Source: Methanosarcina barkeri 3 | GTDB lineage: Archaea > Halobacteriota > Methanosarcinia > Methanosarcinales > Methanosarcinaceae | Assembly: GCF_000970305.1 (NCBI RefSeq) | Contig: NZ_CP009517.1 | Location: 310,001 to 374,000 of the forward strand | Direction: 5' to 3' | Length of the DNA: 64,000 bases | Part shown: in pieces, positions 17,309 through 27,099 of the stretch | Layout of the letters: the number at the start of each line of letters is the position of its first letter | How positions within the stretch are numbered: position 1 is the stretch's first letter | Notes under the pieces: generated by a model | Seen by the model: the letters and a program-made list of their open reading frames with translations, nothing else | The model's database searches: none | Told to the model about the DNA's origin: nothing | Made by a program: the position numbers and the translations under genes

Positions 17309-17704
17309 ATCAAACCTCAACTTTTGAATTTATATATTGAGCTGATCCCAAAACCTGAAATCTTTTCTTTAAATATCTCATTTGAATACAAATATACTAT
17401 TTTAAATTAATTTAATCTAATTTTTCTATTAAATGTTAAATAGGTTCTAAGATGAACTAGATAATACTAATTTTGTTCTATCCAGAAATAATTTCGCTCT
17501 AAAACTTTTTTCCTTTTGTTCATATTTTTCACAACCTAAGCAATCTCATTCCGGTTCTAACTTTTACTTCAGTCGGTTAAGCTATTCTACATTTTGATGA
17601 CTCTAACTGTCAACTTTTAATGCTTCAGGCCTTGTGCGAAAATAAGGCCCTGTAACAATAAGGTTTATCCGTTATAAAAAAACATTATCGATTGGGGAAA
17701 TTTT
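17309..17704. other. Spacer with a solitary IS/MITE end
   Basis: At 17336-17353 the sequence TTGAGCTGATCCCAAAAC matches the terminal repeats of the MITE-like elements at 44439-44583 and 57128-57241, but I find no partner end nearby. The rest is A+T-rich promoter DNA for the two divergent genes. Confidence 0.45.
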
Positions 17705-18214
17705 ATGGAAACAATGGACGCAATCTTAACTCGAAGAAGTATCCGAAAGTATTCTCCAAACCCGGTAAATCGGGATGTGATTGAGAATATTTTAAAAGCC
17801 GGAATGAATGCACCGTCTGCAGGAGACGAGCAGCCCTGGCATTTTGTTATAATTGATCAACATGATCTGCTTGAGAAAATTTCGGAATTACATCCATATG
17901 CAAAAATGCTGAAGAGTACTCCAGCTGCGGTGCTTGTCTGCGGGGATCAGCACGCTCCGAAATATAAAGACTTCTGGATTCAGGACTGTTCGGCTGCAAG
18001 CCAGAATATGCTGCTTGCTGCCCACGATCTCGGACTTGGCGCCGTCTGGATCGGGGTTTATCCTGTTGAAAAGATGATTCAGGAACTCAGGGAGTTACTG
18101 AATATTCCGGCACATATAACTCCGTTTTCAATGATTGCAATGGGTTATCCGGCAGAGGAAAAATCAGGAAGAATGAGGTACGATCCTTCCAGAATCCATA
18201 GTAATTTCTGGTAA
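17705..18214 (+). CDS. Nitroreductase family protein
   Basis: The 169-residue protein is a compact FMN-dependent nitroreductase. AILTRRSIRKYSPNPV is the N-terminal FMN-phosphate motif, MNAPSAGDEQPWHFVII the second FMN contact, and LGLGAVWIGVYP plus MGYPAEEKSGR the C-terminal contacts. Archaeal members of this size reduce nitro compounds, quinones or flavins with NAD(P)H. The ATG at 17705 follows GGGGAAATTTT. The gene is alone, between two exported-protein genes. Confidence 0.92.
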   Translation: METMDAILTRRSIRKYSPNPVNRDVIENILKAGMNAPSAGDEQPWHFVIIDQHDLLEKISELHPYAKMLKSTPAAVLVCGDQHAPKYKDFWIQDCSAASQNMLLAAHDLGLGAVWIGVYPVEKMIQELRELLNIPAHITPFSMIAMGYPAEEKSGRMRYDPSRIHSNFW

Positions 18215-18535
18215 AATTTCTCAAACTCAAATCCGAAAAAAGGGTAATCTCTGACCGAAATCATGTCTGGCCGACATCATGTAGCTTTCCAGCTAAATTC
18301 CCGAAGATATATGTTACTGTGAAAGGTATGGTTTGTACAGTTATTACTTTCATTGAACCTTTGCTTTAGTTTACTTTATTTTACTTTACTTTTAATTCAC
18401 TTAAATTGAATTTTAATATTATTTTTAATAATATTTTGAAAATATTCATTAATTCAAGGCAATAATTACGTGAAAAATTAAACAGTGATCTAAATTAAGT
18501 TAAAAATTAAGCAATAGTGCAAAGAGGGCTGGTTT
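18215..18535. other. A+T-rich promoter spacer
   Basis: The 321-base spacer has a TTTACTTTATTTTACTTTAC low-complexity stretch near 18370 and no ORF. It probably carries the promoter of the polymer-forming membrane protein. Confidence 0.35.
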
Positions 18536-19594
18536 ATGGAAAAGAAATTGGTATCAATTCTTATTTTACTTATAATACTTTTTGCTGCACTGCCTTACTC
18601 AGCAGGAGCTGCCGATGAAAATTTTCTTAAACATACGAGCTCAGGAAACGCTTTTGGAGCTGGTGAGAACCTTCAGATCGACCAGAACATCCAAGGAGAC
18701 CTGGTACTTGCAGGGTCTCGACTTGAAATAAACGGGAACACGGGAGATGATTTCCTGGGTGCAGGCGGGGAGATAATTGTTAATGGAGACGTTTCAGGAA
18801 ACATTATCGCAGCCGGAGGATATATACGGGTAAACGGGAATGTAGGTGGAGATGTGGCAGCACTCGGCGGCCAGATTATCCTTTCCCGGAACAGCGTAGT
18901 CGAAGGAGATATTTTGCTTGGTGGCGGGGAAGTAACGCTCGATGGAACCGTTAACGGAAATGGGGATGTCTCAACAGACACTCTCAAAACCGGAGATAAC
19001 TTCAAGCTTAAAGGAAATCTTGCACTTCAAGCCGATAATTATCCATCGAACCTGAACGATAAGGTTGGAGGAAACCTGAATATCACGCAGGTAAATGCGA
19101 CGGAAGAACAGTACGAAAGTGTTTGGTTTAGCATTTTCTCCTTCATATGGAGGTTGCTCGCATCCCTGGCTATTGGCCTGGTCCTTATCTATCTTTTCCC
19201 GGATTTCGTAGGTGGACTTGTAGAACTTGTAAAAGACTCACCTCTAAAAACAGGATTACTGGGTTTTCTAACTTTAGTTCTTCTTCCAATACTCTCGATA
19301 ATCCTGCTTTTTACTTTCATTGGGTGGAGCCTTTCGATCCTGCTTATACTGCTTCTCGCACTTTCGCTTCTTATCGCGACAGTACCTGTAAAACTGCTTG
19401 CTGGCAGGATAATCTATAATAAAATCTTAAAAAAGGAAGCAGGAAAAATGATGTACTATACTTTCGGGGCAGTCCTGTTTGCAATTGTATATGAAATTCC
19501 TTTTCTAGGAGGGCTTATACGTTTTGTTGCCCTCATTATTGGGTTAGGGGCTATAGTAGCCTGGCTTGCGATTCGAGCCAGATCGACAGGTTAA
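18536..19594 (+). CDS. Exported bactofilin-like beta-solenoid protein with C-terminal membrane domain
   Basis: The 352-residue protein has a signal peptide (to about residue 25). A polymer-forming cytoskeletal-type repeat region follows, with units such as QGDLVLAGSRLEINGNTGDD, GEIIVNGDVSGNIIAAGG and YIRVNGNVGGDVAALGG that would stack as a right-handed beta-solenoid. From about residue 195 there are four to five hydrophobic helices, ending in AWLAIRARSTG. Similar two-part proteins in archaea and bacteria are unassigned; bactofilins form filaments at membranes. The solenoid would be outside the cell, unlike classical bactofilins. The ATG at 18536 follows a GAGGGCTGGTTT ribosome site. Confidence 0.8.
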   Translation: MEKKLVSILILLIILFAALPYSAGAADENFLKHTSSGNAFGAGENLQIDQNIQGDLVLAGSRLEINGNTGDDFLGAGGEIIVNGDVSGNIIAAGGYIRVNGNVGGDVAALGGQIILSRNSVVEGDILLGGGEVTLDGTVNGNGDVSTDTLKTGDNFKLKGNLALQADNYPSNLNDKVGGNLNITQVNATEEQYESVWFSIFSFIWRLLASLAIGLVLIYLFPDFVGGLVELVKDSPLKTGLLGFLTLVLLPILSIILLFTFIGWSLSILLILLLALSLLIATVPVKLLAGRIIYNKILKKEAGKMMYYTFGAVLFAIVYEIPFLGGLIRFVALIIGLGAIVAWLAIRARSTG

Positions 19595-19661
19595 GCAGGT
19601 GAGTTTTCTAAGTGGGAAATTTCAATTTTCTCGTGAAAGTGGTTTCAGGCAGATATTAAAA

Positions 19662-19832
19662 AACTTGGATAAAATATGAGAACTTGGATAAAATATGAGA
19701 ACTTGGATAAAATATGAGAACTTGGATAAAATATGAGAACTTGGATAAAATATGAGAACTTGGATAAAATATGAGAACTTGGATAAAATATGAGAACTTG
19801 GATAAAATATGAGAACTTGGATAAAATATGAG
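19662..19832. repeat. 19-bp tandem repeat, 9 perfect copies
   Basis: AACTTGGATAAAATATGAG is repeated nine times without a change from 19662 to 19832, with a decayed tenth unit after it. It lies 68 bases after the stop of the bactofilin-like gene. Perfect identity shows recent expansion. Confidence 0.95.
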
Positions 19833-19862
19833 ACTTGATAAAATAGGGAAATTTTTAGATCT

Positions 19863-20097
19863 GGAAGGTTCGACCTTGATGATAATAAGGATGTAAGTGA
19901 AGTCGCAAAGTAGATTCTCAAGTTGCGTCAGGATACATTTTCAATAACGTGTAACGCAATCAAATCAGGGGTCGATGAAGGTCTGATCCGACGCGATATT
20001 GGTCCAGTTGAAGTGAACATCTTGTTGACCCTAATTGTCAAAGGGCTCACAGAATGGACACTAAATGAAAATATTCATGTATATGCGAAGATCTAAA
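19863..20097 (+). pseudogene. TetR-family regulator, C-terminal remnant
   Basis: The + frame from 19863 reads GRFDLDDNKDVSEVAK, a stop (TAG), then ILKLRQDTF and GVDEGLIRRDIGPVEVNILL. It aligns with the middle of the intact TetR at 27610-28332 (GRFDISNDKNVSPDAK and GIEEGVIRSDVSPVVVV). The N-terminal DNA-binding part is missing and the internal stop shows decay. It runs straight into an LCMT-type methyltransferase remnant, the same neighbour as the TetR remnant at 29442. Confidence 0.65.
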
Positions 20098-20334
20098 AGT
20101 GAATTTTCCGTCCTTATTATCAAAACCTGTAAGCAAAAATATTCTACGGTACAAATTGAAGAGCCGCTTAAATTTGGTATCAGGGAGGGAGAAGTTAAGA
20201 CTTTCCTTGCAGAGAAGGGGTTTTCTCAAATTCACAATGTGACTGCTGAAGAATATAAACAAATGTACTTTCATGGAATAAATAAAAATAGAGAAGTATC
20301 CAGCCTTTTATTCTTTGTCCATGCAGTGATTTAA
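20098..20334 (+). pseudogene. LCMT-type O-methyltransferase, C-terminal remnant
   Basis: The frame ending at 20334 contains EEPLKFGIREGEVKTFLAEK, GFSQIHNVTAEEYKQMYF and a LLFFVHAVI end. It aligns with the C-terminus of the intact enzyme at 51757-52689 (GEPYKFGVKDGMLETF, GFSQVCNVTSDDYKKAYF, SYFVSAIVE). The SAM-binding N-terminal two thirds are absent. Confidence 0.65.
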
Positions 20335-20807
20335 GTGATTTAAGTTTCAAAGGCACAGAAAGCATTACCAATTAAACTGATGAGGCTCATTGCTGGGCTG
20401 TTTATGAGATTGATTCTCTTGCTTTAAGGTTTGCTGTCGCCTATAATAAAAAGATGGAGAATGATTGTTTGATCGGCTAAAATGGATTCTCAGCCTTTTT
20501 TCTCCGAAGTGAACAGCTTCAGCCCGGACTTAAATCTGTTGTTGACGGAACTTGCGAACTGGGAAGTGAGAACGAATATTCTTAATTAACGATCAAGAAT
20601 GTCTAAGAGAACGGAGGAGCGGAGAACACCAAAAAGATATTATGAGTAAGATTTATAATTACTGTTATACGTCTCATAACACAAGTAAATAATCATAAAA
20701 ACTATGAATTTATTTAGTGATATTACACTGACTTTTATCACTGGAGTTTTGAACTGAGTCGAATGAAGGCGAATATAATTTATTTTTGCTCATAGATAAG
20801 TGAGAGA
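20335..20807. other. Decayed spacer without recognisable gene
   Basis: The 473-base stretch has short open pieces with protein-like composition (for example EIDSLALRFAVAYNKKMEN near 20410) but no frame long enough to identify. It ends in the A+T-rich promoter of the alpha/beta-hydrolase. Confidence 0.3.
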
Positions 20808-21527
20808 ATGGAGAAAAGACATTTTTATATCTCAAACAATGAAATTCGTATTCCTGCCATCCTATGGGGAAAGCCGAGTGAAAAGTTATTGATTGAAGTT
20901 CATGGAAACCTTTCCAATAAAGAAGACACCGTAATTTCCATGATGGCACAAAAAGCCATTGAAAAAGGTTACCAGGCGTTAAGCTTTGACCTGCCTATGC
21001 ACGGTGAACGTGTAGACGAGGAATATGCATGTACTCCCAAAAATTGCGTAAGTGATTTGGCCGCTGTTTACAACCATGCAAAGTCGCTTTCATCCTATAT
21101 TCATTTGTTTGCGTGCAGCATGGGAGCTTATTTCAGTCTGCTTGCCTATCATGACCTTAACATAAAGCAAGGCTTATTTCTCTCGCCTATCGTCAATATG
21201 GAACGCATTATACGCAATATGATGGAAGGTTTCCAGGTTAGCGAAGAAAAACTAAAAGCAGAGAATGAAATTCAGCTGCCGATTGGACAGACACTGGAAT
21301 GGAACTATTATTGCTACGTGAAAGAAAATCCGATTTCTTTTGAATGGAAAGTGCCTACTGCCATTTTGTACGGTTCTGACGATAATCTGTCTGAATGGAA
21401 CGAGATTTCAACGTTTGCAGCAAGATATCATTCAGCAGTTAAAGTCCTGGAGCATGGGGAGCATTACTTCCATACGGAAGAGCAATTGCAGATGTTTGAT
21501 AGATGGACAGATGAAAATCTGCTGTAA
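20808..21527 (+). CDS. Alpha/beta-hydrolase
   Basis: The 239-residue protein has an alpha/beta-hydrolase layout. LLIEVHGN supplies the oxyanion strand, ALSFDLPMHGER precedes helix B, and the nucleophile elbow is FACSMGAYFS (A-C-S-M-G instead of G-x-S-x-G). ILYGSDD holds the acidic residue, and HGEHYFHTEEQ holds the histidine. It resembles small esterase/peptidase-like hydrolases common in Firmicutes. The ATG at 20808 follows AAGTGAGAGA. It is flanked on both sides by methyltransferase remnants (20098-20334 and 21544-21597), which suggests insertion into an already decaying locus. Confidence 0.82.
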   Translation: MEKRHFYISNNEIRIPAILWGKPSEKLLIEVHGNLSNKEDTVISMMAQKAIEKGYQALSFDLPMHGERVDEEYACTPKNCVSDLAAVYNHAKSLSSYIHLFACSMGAYFSLLAYHDLNIKQGLFLSPIVNMERIIRNMMEGFQVSEEKLKAENEIQLPIGQTLEWNYYCYVKENPISFEWKVPTAILYGSDDNLSEWNEISTFAARYHSAVKVLEHGEHYFHTEEQLQMFDRWTDENLL

Positions 21528-21543
21528 AACTTGATGGCATACT

Positions 21544-21597
21544 GACAACGGAGAAGTACCTGGTCTTTTGTCGTTTGCCCACGTAGTGATCGAATAG
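21544..21597 (+). pseudogene. Last 17 codons of an LCMT-type methyltransferase
   Basis: The frame reads DNGEVPGLLSFAHVVIE and a stop. It matches the ends of the remnant at 20334 (REVSSLLFFVHAVI) and of the remnant at 40778 (GVCSLYSFVHAVIE). Nothing else of the gene is left. Confidence 0.45.
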
Positions 21598-21624
21598 GTT
21601 GAGTTTTTTTCAAGCATTATATAT

Positions 21625-21760
21625 AGGAGCTTATCTTTGTAGGAGCTTTATCTTTGTAGGAGCTTTATCTTTGTAGGAGCTTTATCTTTGTAGGAGCTTT
21701 ATCTTTGTAGGAGCTTTATCTTTGTAGGAGCTTTATCTTTGTAGGAGCTTCATCTTTGCA
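21625..21760. repeat. 17-bp tandem repeat, 8 copies
   Basis: AGGAGCTTTATCTTTGT recurs from 21641 every 17 bases through 21726, with a 16-base unit at 21625 and a diverged unit at 21743. It lies downstream of the alpha/beta-hydrolase. The remaining spacer to 21978 shows no gene. Confidence 0.9.
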
Positions 21761-21978
21761 TGATGCAGATACAACATTCCTAATTGCGTGGACTACCACA
21801 ATGAAGGATAAGAGAGTTTGAAAACTGATAAAAGGATCTGAATTAATTAAGGTTTTTATGCGCAGAATGATGGCAGTGCATATTGGCATGCTTCTATCGT
21901 ATTTTTCAATATAATTATTGGATTTGTAAGCAGTTTCTTATTCACTTATTGCTAATTTTTTAGATAGTTGATTATCGA

Positions 21979-24900
21979 TTAATTATTATTGAGTGGAACT
22001 GATGCATGATTATTCTTTTCTACTACTGTGAACCTTATAGTGAATTCTGTCCCGTTATTCCTTTCCAGTTCCAGTTCTCCGTTCAACTGTTCAACAAGAG
22101 AAGTTACAAGCTGAAGTCCCAGACTATCGAGATTTTTGATGTCAAGTTCTCCGGGAACGCCAACTCCGTTGTCTGAGACCGACAGAACATAAGCTGTACT
22201 ATTACATTCTTCAATTCCGCATTCTCTGTCCTCTTCTCTATGCAGTTTAACTCGGATTTCTCCACAGTCTCTTCCTTGAAATGCATACTTTAGAGAGTTT
22301 GAAACAAGTTCGTTTATGATAATACCTAACGGCACTGCAGTGTCCATATTAAAGAAAATATTTTCTTCTATATCCTTACCGAATCTGGTACCGTCATTTC
22401 CAAGTTTATAGGTAAGGAAGAGATTATCCGCAAGTTCCTTAATATACTGTGAAAAATTAAGCTTATCAAGCCCTTCGTTTCTATGCAGTTCTTCATGGAT
22501 GAGAGCCATTGAAATTACACGATCCTGGCTTTCCCTGAAGGCTTCAAGAACTTCCGAGTCCTTAATATCCTCTCTGCCTCTGAACTTTTCAGCCTGTAAA
22601 TCCAGCAGGGATGAGATTACCTGCAAATTATTCTTAATGCGATGGTGAATCTCTTTCTTACGGGTATTTTCAATGTTTGCCAGAGCTTCCTCAGCTTCTT
22701 TTCTTTTGGTGATATCGGTGTACATGCATAGCGAGCCAGTAAAATCGCCGTTCTTATTAAATAACGGTTTAGCGTTTATAAGTGCCCAGAAGAGTGAACC
22801 GTCCTTACACATTAACTTCAATTCATAGCTCTCGCTAATACCACCGCGCCTTTTTTCCAGATTCCTTCCGGCAGTAGGCTTGCTTTCTTCACAAATGAAG
22901 TCTATTACCGGTCTACCGATAGTTTCTTCGTGAGTGTACCCCATTAATTCTGTAGTTCTTTTATTAGCAAAGGTAATCTTGAATTTGGAATCCATCAAGA
23001 ATATACCTTCGTTTGCTGTCTCAACGATATTGCGGTACTGTTCTTCACTTTCACGAAGTTTTTCTTCTGTTATTCTACGTTCAGTAATATCCTGAACGGT
23101 CCCCCTCATTCGAATAGGAGAATTACTTGCATCAAAAATAACTTCAGTTTTTGCGTAGACTGCTCGCTCAGATCCATCAGTTAGGACGATTCTATAATTA
23201 ATGTTAAAGGGTTCACCAATTAAGGCTTTTTTAAAGGCAATATTTACATAATCCCGGTCATCCGGGTGCACACAAGTTAAAAACAGGTCATAAGTCACTT
23301 CAAGTTCCTTAGGCTTAAGTCCAAAAATGCGATATAACTCATCAGACCAGAGCAACTTATTATTTACAATGTTCCAGTTCCAGTTTCCAATATGAGCTAT
23401 TTGTTGAGCTTCAGCAAGACTCTTTTCACTTTCTTTCAATGAATTGAAAGCTATTTCAAGCTCTTCCGTACGTACTTTTACCAAGTTTTCCAAATTGTCA
23501 AGAGTTTCCTTAAGTTTTGTTTCAACTTCTTTTCTTTTGGTAACATCAGTGAACATACATAGCGAGCCAGTAAAATCCCCGTCTTTGTTAAATAACGGTT
23601 TAGCGCTTATAAATGCCCAGAAGAGTGAACCGTCCTTACACATTAACTTCAATTCATAGATCTCACTAATACCACCACGTCTTTTTTCCAGGTTCTTTCT
23701 GGCAGTAGTTTTGCTCTCTTCACAAATAAAATTCATTACAGGTCTACCAATAATTTCTTCCTGAGCGTACCTCATTAGCTCCGCAGTTCTTTTATTAGCA
23801 AAGGTAATCTTGAATTCAGCATCCATCAAGAATATGCCTTCGTTTGCTGTCTCAACGATATTGCGGTACTTTTCCTCACTTTCGCGCAATGCCTTTTCCA
23901 TTTGTTTTCTGTCGGTAATATCCTGAACTGTTCCTCTCATCCTGACAGGAGATTCCTCATCGAAAATAACTTCAGTCTTTGCGTGGACTACTCGTTCAGA
24001 TCCGTCAGCCAGGGTGATTCTATAAATAATGTCGAAGGGTTCACCAGTTAAGACTTTTTTAAAGGCAATGTTTACGTAATCCCGGTCATCCGGGTGCACA
24101 TAAGTTAAAAACAGGTCATAAGTCACTTCAAGTTCCTTAGGCTTAAGTCCAAAAATGCGATATAATTCATCAGACCAGAGCAACTTATTATTTACAATGT
24201 TCCAGTTCCAGTTTCCAATATGAGCTATTTGTTGAGCTTCAGCAAGACTTTTTTCACTTTCTTTCAAATAACTATAAGCCTTCTCAAGCTCTACCGTTCG
24301 TTCTATAATTTTCTCTTCTAAATTGTCGTGAACCTTTCCAGGCGCTTCTCTAGTCTCCTTTTTTTTATCGGCATCTTTGAAAACCAACGCAAGTTTTCCA
24401 TTTTCAGGTCTAAACACATAAACATCAAGAGACCTGTCTTTAACCTCAATACTCCTGACTTCATAATAAGTCGGTACATCAGAAAGTGTCACTTTTTCAT
24501 ATTCCTTTAACCCGACAGGATCGGCATCAGGAAACACTTCAAGTGCCGTCTTACCTAATAACTGTTCCTTCTTTAAGCCCGTATAACACTCATAAGCAGA
24601 ATTAAGCTCAAGGAAACGATAATCACAGGGTGTGCCATCCTTATCGTAAATAACTTCAGCAACGAAGAAAGCATCTGTCATATTTGTGAAAAGCATCCGG
24701 TAACACTCTTCACTTTTCCGCATCGACTCTGCAATCAGCTTGTGCTCTGTGATGTCCCTGATAATCATGGCAGTTTTTACCAGACCATTCTTATCAGAGA
24801 AAAATACAGTTGACAACTCCCCAGGGAAGATAGCACCATCTTTCCTCCTAAAATTGAGCTCCCCTTTGAACTTTCCGGCTTTTTCAAGAGCAAGCTCGAG

Positions 24901-25131
24901 TCCTGGGCCGGATGTGTCTACAATTCCGGATTTTCCAGCCCGTATGATTTCCTCTTCGGTCATTCCGAAAATCCTGCAGGCTTCGGGATTAGCCGTATAA
25001 ATATTTCCGTCAGGTGAAATGAGAAGAACGGCGTCATTGGTGTTTTTGAAGAGCACTTTGTACAGTTCTTCACCATCCCGAAGTTTTTCCTCATCTTTCT
25101 GGTCACTTACATCGAATCCAGAGATAGACAA
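21979..25131 (-). CDS. Multi-PAS sensor histidine kinase (six PAS domains, HisKA_2, HATPase)
   Basis: The 1050-residue soluble kinase starts at a TTG (25131) with a good GGAGG site. Six PAS domains begin near residues 20, 140, 300, 420, 575 and 695, and helical linkers precede the third and fifth. The HisKA_2 phosphoacceptor helix EIHHRIKNNLQVISSLLDLQ lies near residue 828. The HATPase_c domain has the N box IINELVSNSLKYAF and the G1 box SVSDNGVGVP. PAS3-PAS4 and PAS5-PAS6 are near-identical copies: an internal DNA duplication of about 830 bases gives the same IAHIGNWNWNIVNNKLLWSD and ETANEGIFLMD blocks twice. No membrane helix is present, so it senses an internal signal. No response regulator is adjacent. 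Confidence 0.93.
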   Translation of the reverse strand: MSISGFDVSDQKDEEKLRDGEELYKVLFKNTNDAVLLISPDGNIYTANPEACRIFGMTEEEIIRAGKSGIVDTSGPGLELALEKAGKFKGELNFRRKDGAIFPGELSTVFFSDKNGLVKTAMIIRDITEHKLIAESMRKSEECYRMLFTNMTDAFFVAEVIYDKDGTPCDYRFLELNSAYECYTGLKKEQLLGKTALEVFPDADPVGLKEYEKVTLSDVPTYYEVRSIEVKDRSLDVYVFRPENGKLALVFKDADKKKETREAPGKVHDNLEEKIIERTVELEKAYSYLKESEKSLAEAQQIAHIGNWNWNIVNNKLLWSDELYRIFGLKPKELEVTYDLFLTYVHPDDRDYVNIAFKKVLTGEPFDIIYRITLADGSERVVHAKTEVIFDEESPVRMRGTVQDITDRKQMEKALRESEEKYRNIVETANEGIFLMDAEFKITFANKRTAELMRYAQEEIIGRPVMNFICEESKTTARKNLEKRRGGISEIYELKLMCKDGSLFWAFISAKPLFNKDGDFTGSLCMFTDVTKRKEVETKLKETLDNLENLVKVRTEELEIAFNSLKESEKSLAEAQQIAHIGNWNWNIVNNKLLWSDELYRIFGLKPKELEVTYDLFLTCVHPDDRDYVNIAFKKALIGEPFNINYRIVLTDGSERAVYAKTEVIFDASNSPIRMRGTVQDITERRITEEKLRESEEQYRNIVETANEGIFLMDSKFKITFANKRTTELMGYTHEETIGRPVIDFICEESKPTAGRNLEKRRGGISESYELKLMCKDGSLFWALINAKPLFNKNGDFTGSLCMYTDITKRKEAEEALANIENTRKKEIHHRIKNNLQVISSLLDLQAEKFRGREDIKDSEVLEAFRESQDRVISMALIHEELHRNEGLDKLNFSQYIKELADNLFLTYKLGNDGTRFGKDIEENIFFNMDTAVPLGIIINELVSNSLKYAFQGRDCGEIRVKLHREEDRECGIEECNSTAYVLSVSDNGVGVPGELDIKNLDSLGLQLVTSLVEQLNGELELERNNGTEFTIRFTVVEKNNHASVPLNNN

Positions 25132-25846
25132 ACGTTTATCCTCCTTCAGCGAAATACAGATAATTATATCTTTTCTCCATTTTAACTTCCAAGTATATAT
25201 ATATCCATTAAATTACTCATTTGACACAATCTCTGCTAGGAGAAATATTTCTTCAATACTGCGATTCATTCATACAATGAAATTTACCGGTTTCTACAAG
25301 TAAAATCTGAGCAGACAAATATTAATGTTACAACACGTTTATTTCGTAATAGTTTATTTGTAAAAAAGACGTAAGCAAATTCTTACTGAAGATTTGTATC
25401 ACTAATTTATTTTCTAAAAATTAGGAACCGTCTGTAAACCTTCCTTTTCTTACTTCCGTTAAGTTGACAGTAGATTTAGGCTATCAGATCTCATTATGTT
25501 TTTTCCTGTTTTTTTGCTAGAATTAGTGACATCAGTCCTGCTAAATCTTGTTATAGTTCCATCACTATCATTGGCAAAACGAGTAACTGAAAAACACATG
25601 GATTTTAAACAACTTATTAACCTCCAGAACTTTTGCCAGACAACTGGGAACATGATATTTTCGATTACTTCTTAAACCACAAAACTAACAGTTTTGATAT
25701 TTAACTTTTGATATTTGACATAAAATAGAAAGATTTTTTATAAGTGCCGTACTGATATTATTTGAAAAGTATTCCCTATTTTGGAAGCTACAAAAACTGA
25801 GAAAATAGCTTACTGAATATGAGTTAATCACATTGGAGAGAGTTAT
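25132..25846. other. Long A+T-rich divergent region
   Basis: The 715-base spacer lies between the divergent kinase and lipocalin genes. An open minus frame at 25459-25653 has no recognisable motif and I do not call it. TATA-like runs occur near both ends. No RNA gene is seen. Confidence 0.35.
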
Positions 25847-27013
25847 TTGAACCCAAAATACTTGAAAATAATGACTTTATTGCTTCTTATACTCTGTACC
25901 GCAAGTATGGCAGGCGCAGAGTCAAGCAGCAAAAACTCAAACAATGTAGCAGTTTTGGACTACACTGAAGGAGGACACAATGATACCGATTTCAATGCTA
26001 ACTTTATGTCGGAATGGTGGTATCAGAATGGGGATTTGAGGCTTGTTGCAAAGGATGGAGAACAGAAAAAAATTGCTTTTTTTGTCGTAATGGCTCATCA
26101 GGAGTCTCCGGAGCTCGTAGATCCTGATTCTGGAACCCAATTGTCATACCTGTCCACATTCTACGGACTTTATCCCTATGGGGAAGCCGCTACTCATAAT
26201 TTTACCAGGACTCTTGTGCCAAGGTCCGGTATTGAAAATTACATCAAGTTTCATGTACCTTACCTTAACTTTGCTTATCCTGATGGTTTGAAGAGATTTT
26301 ATGGATCAGGCTCCAAAGGATACATGCTAAACTACTCCTTTGATGATATGCAGCTTAATTTGTTTTTCAAGCCACATGTCAAGAAAACTGTAGATAGTGC
26401 TGTAGAACCTGTGAATTTTACCACATACGAGTACGCTTACGGAAAGCTCAGGGGCAGTGTGGTACTCGATGGCAAGGAATACAGGGTTATGCAGAATGAC
26501 GGGTATTTCGACCATATGATCCCCTACACCCCTGACCAAGCTACATGGCAAATGGAAACGCATGGATGGAGCTGGTCGGAAGTTACAGCGGGTAGATACC
26601 AGACAATTTTCTACGGTGTAAGAAGTATTGATGATGGATATGACGGATATACGTACAAGCATCTGACACTTATAAACAAGCATACAGGGAAGGTAATTGC
26701 AGAATATTCCGGAGATGAGGTTAGTGTCGATGAAGAAGAATGGGTGAACACTGTAGTAAAGGACCGTACTGTGAAAAGGCCTTCCAAACTTGAAATTTCG
26801 ACTTCCGACCTTAATATTTCCATGAATGCTCAAAGTGTGGTTCAACTTGATGACACATCCCTGCCAAGTGGGCAGCCTATAGGTTTTGTCGATTTTATGG
26901 CTTTCCAACCTGATAACGCAACAATCAAGTACAGGAAAAATCTTGAAAGGGGAAGCGCATTCTACGAGTATATGGTAACTGACCCGGGTATATCTGCCTC
27001 TCCTCTGGAGTGA
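25847..27013 (+). CDS. Exported lipocalin-like protein of the CrtC/AttH superfamily
   Basis: The 388-residue protein starts at a TTG after GGAGAGAGTTAT. It has a signal peptide (LLLLILCTASMAGAES) and then the CrtC/AttH marks: SEWWYQNGDLRL near residue 47, LRGSVVLDGKEYRVMQNDGYFDHM in the middle, and HGWSWSEVTAGRYQTIF, the second lipocalin-like half. CrtC hydrates carotenoids and AttH-like proteins are exported; related bacterial proteins catalyse cyclisations of isoprenoid or polyene chains. The archaeal substrate is unknown. A T-rich tract after 27055 may end transcription. The N-terminal signal places it outside the cell or in the cell wall. Confidence 0.72.
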   Translation: MNPKYLKIMTLLLLILCTASMAGAESSSKNSNNVAVLDYTEGGHNDTDFNANFMSEWWYQNGDLRLVAKDGEQKKIAFFVVMAHQESPELVDPDSGTQLSYLSTFYGLYPYGEAATHNFTRTLVPRSGIENYIKFHVPYLNFAYPDGLKRFYGSGSKGYMLNYSFDDMQLNLFFKPHVKKTVDSAVEPVNFTTYEYAYGKLRGSVVLDGKEYRVMQNDGYFDHMIPYTPDQATWQMETHGWSWSEVTAGRYQTIFYGVRSIDDGYDGYTYKHLTLINKHTGKVIAEYSGDEVSVDEEEWVNTVVKDRTVKRPSKLEISTSDLNISMNAQSVVQLDDTSLPSGQPIGFVDFMAFQPDNATIKYRKNLERGSAFYEYMVTDPGISASPLE

Positions 27014-27099
27014 GTCCTGAGAGGGTAGTGAATAAGATCTTTGGAGTTCTAATTTGAAGGAACTTTCTTTTTTCTTTTATTTTCTTTTTTTATACATGA

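Noticed and set aside
25459-25653. 64-codon minus frame in the kinase/lipocalin spacer
   Set aside because: No motif, ribosome site or conserved neighbour. It may be old transposon debris but cannot be supported.
26327-26908. 193-codon minus frame opposite the lipocalin gene
   Set aside because: It lies wholly inside a gene with signal peptide and family motifs, and its composition looks like a shadow frame.
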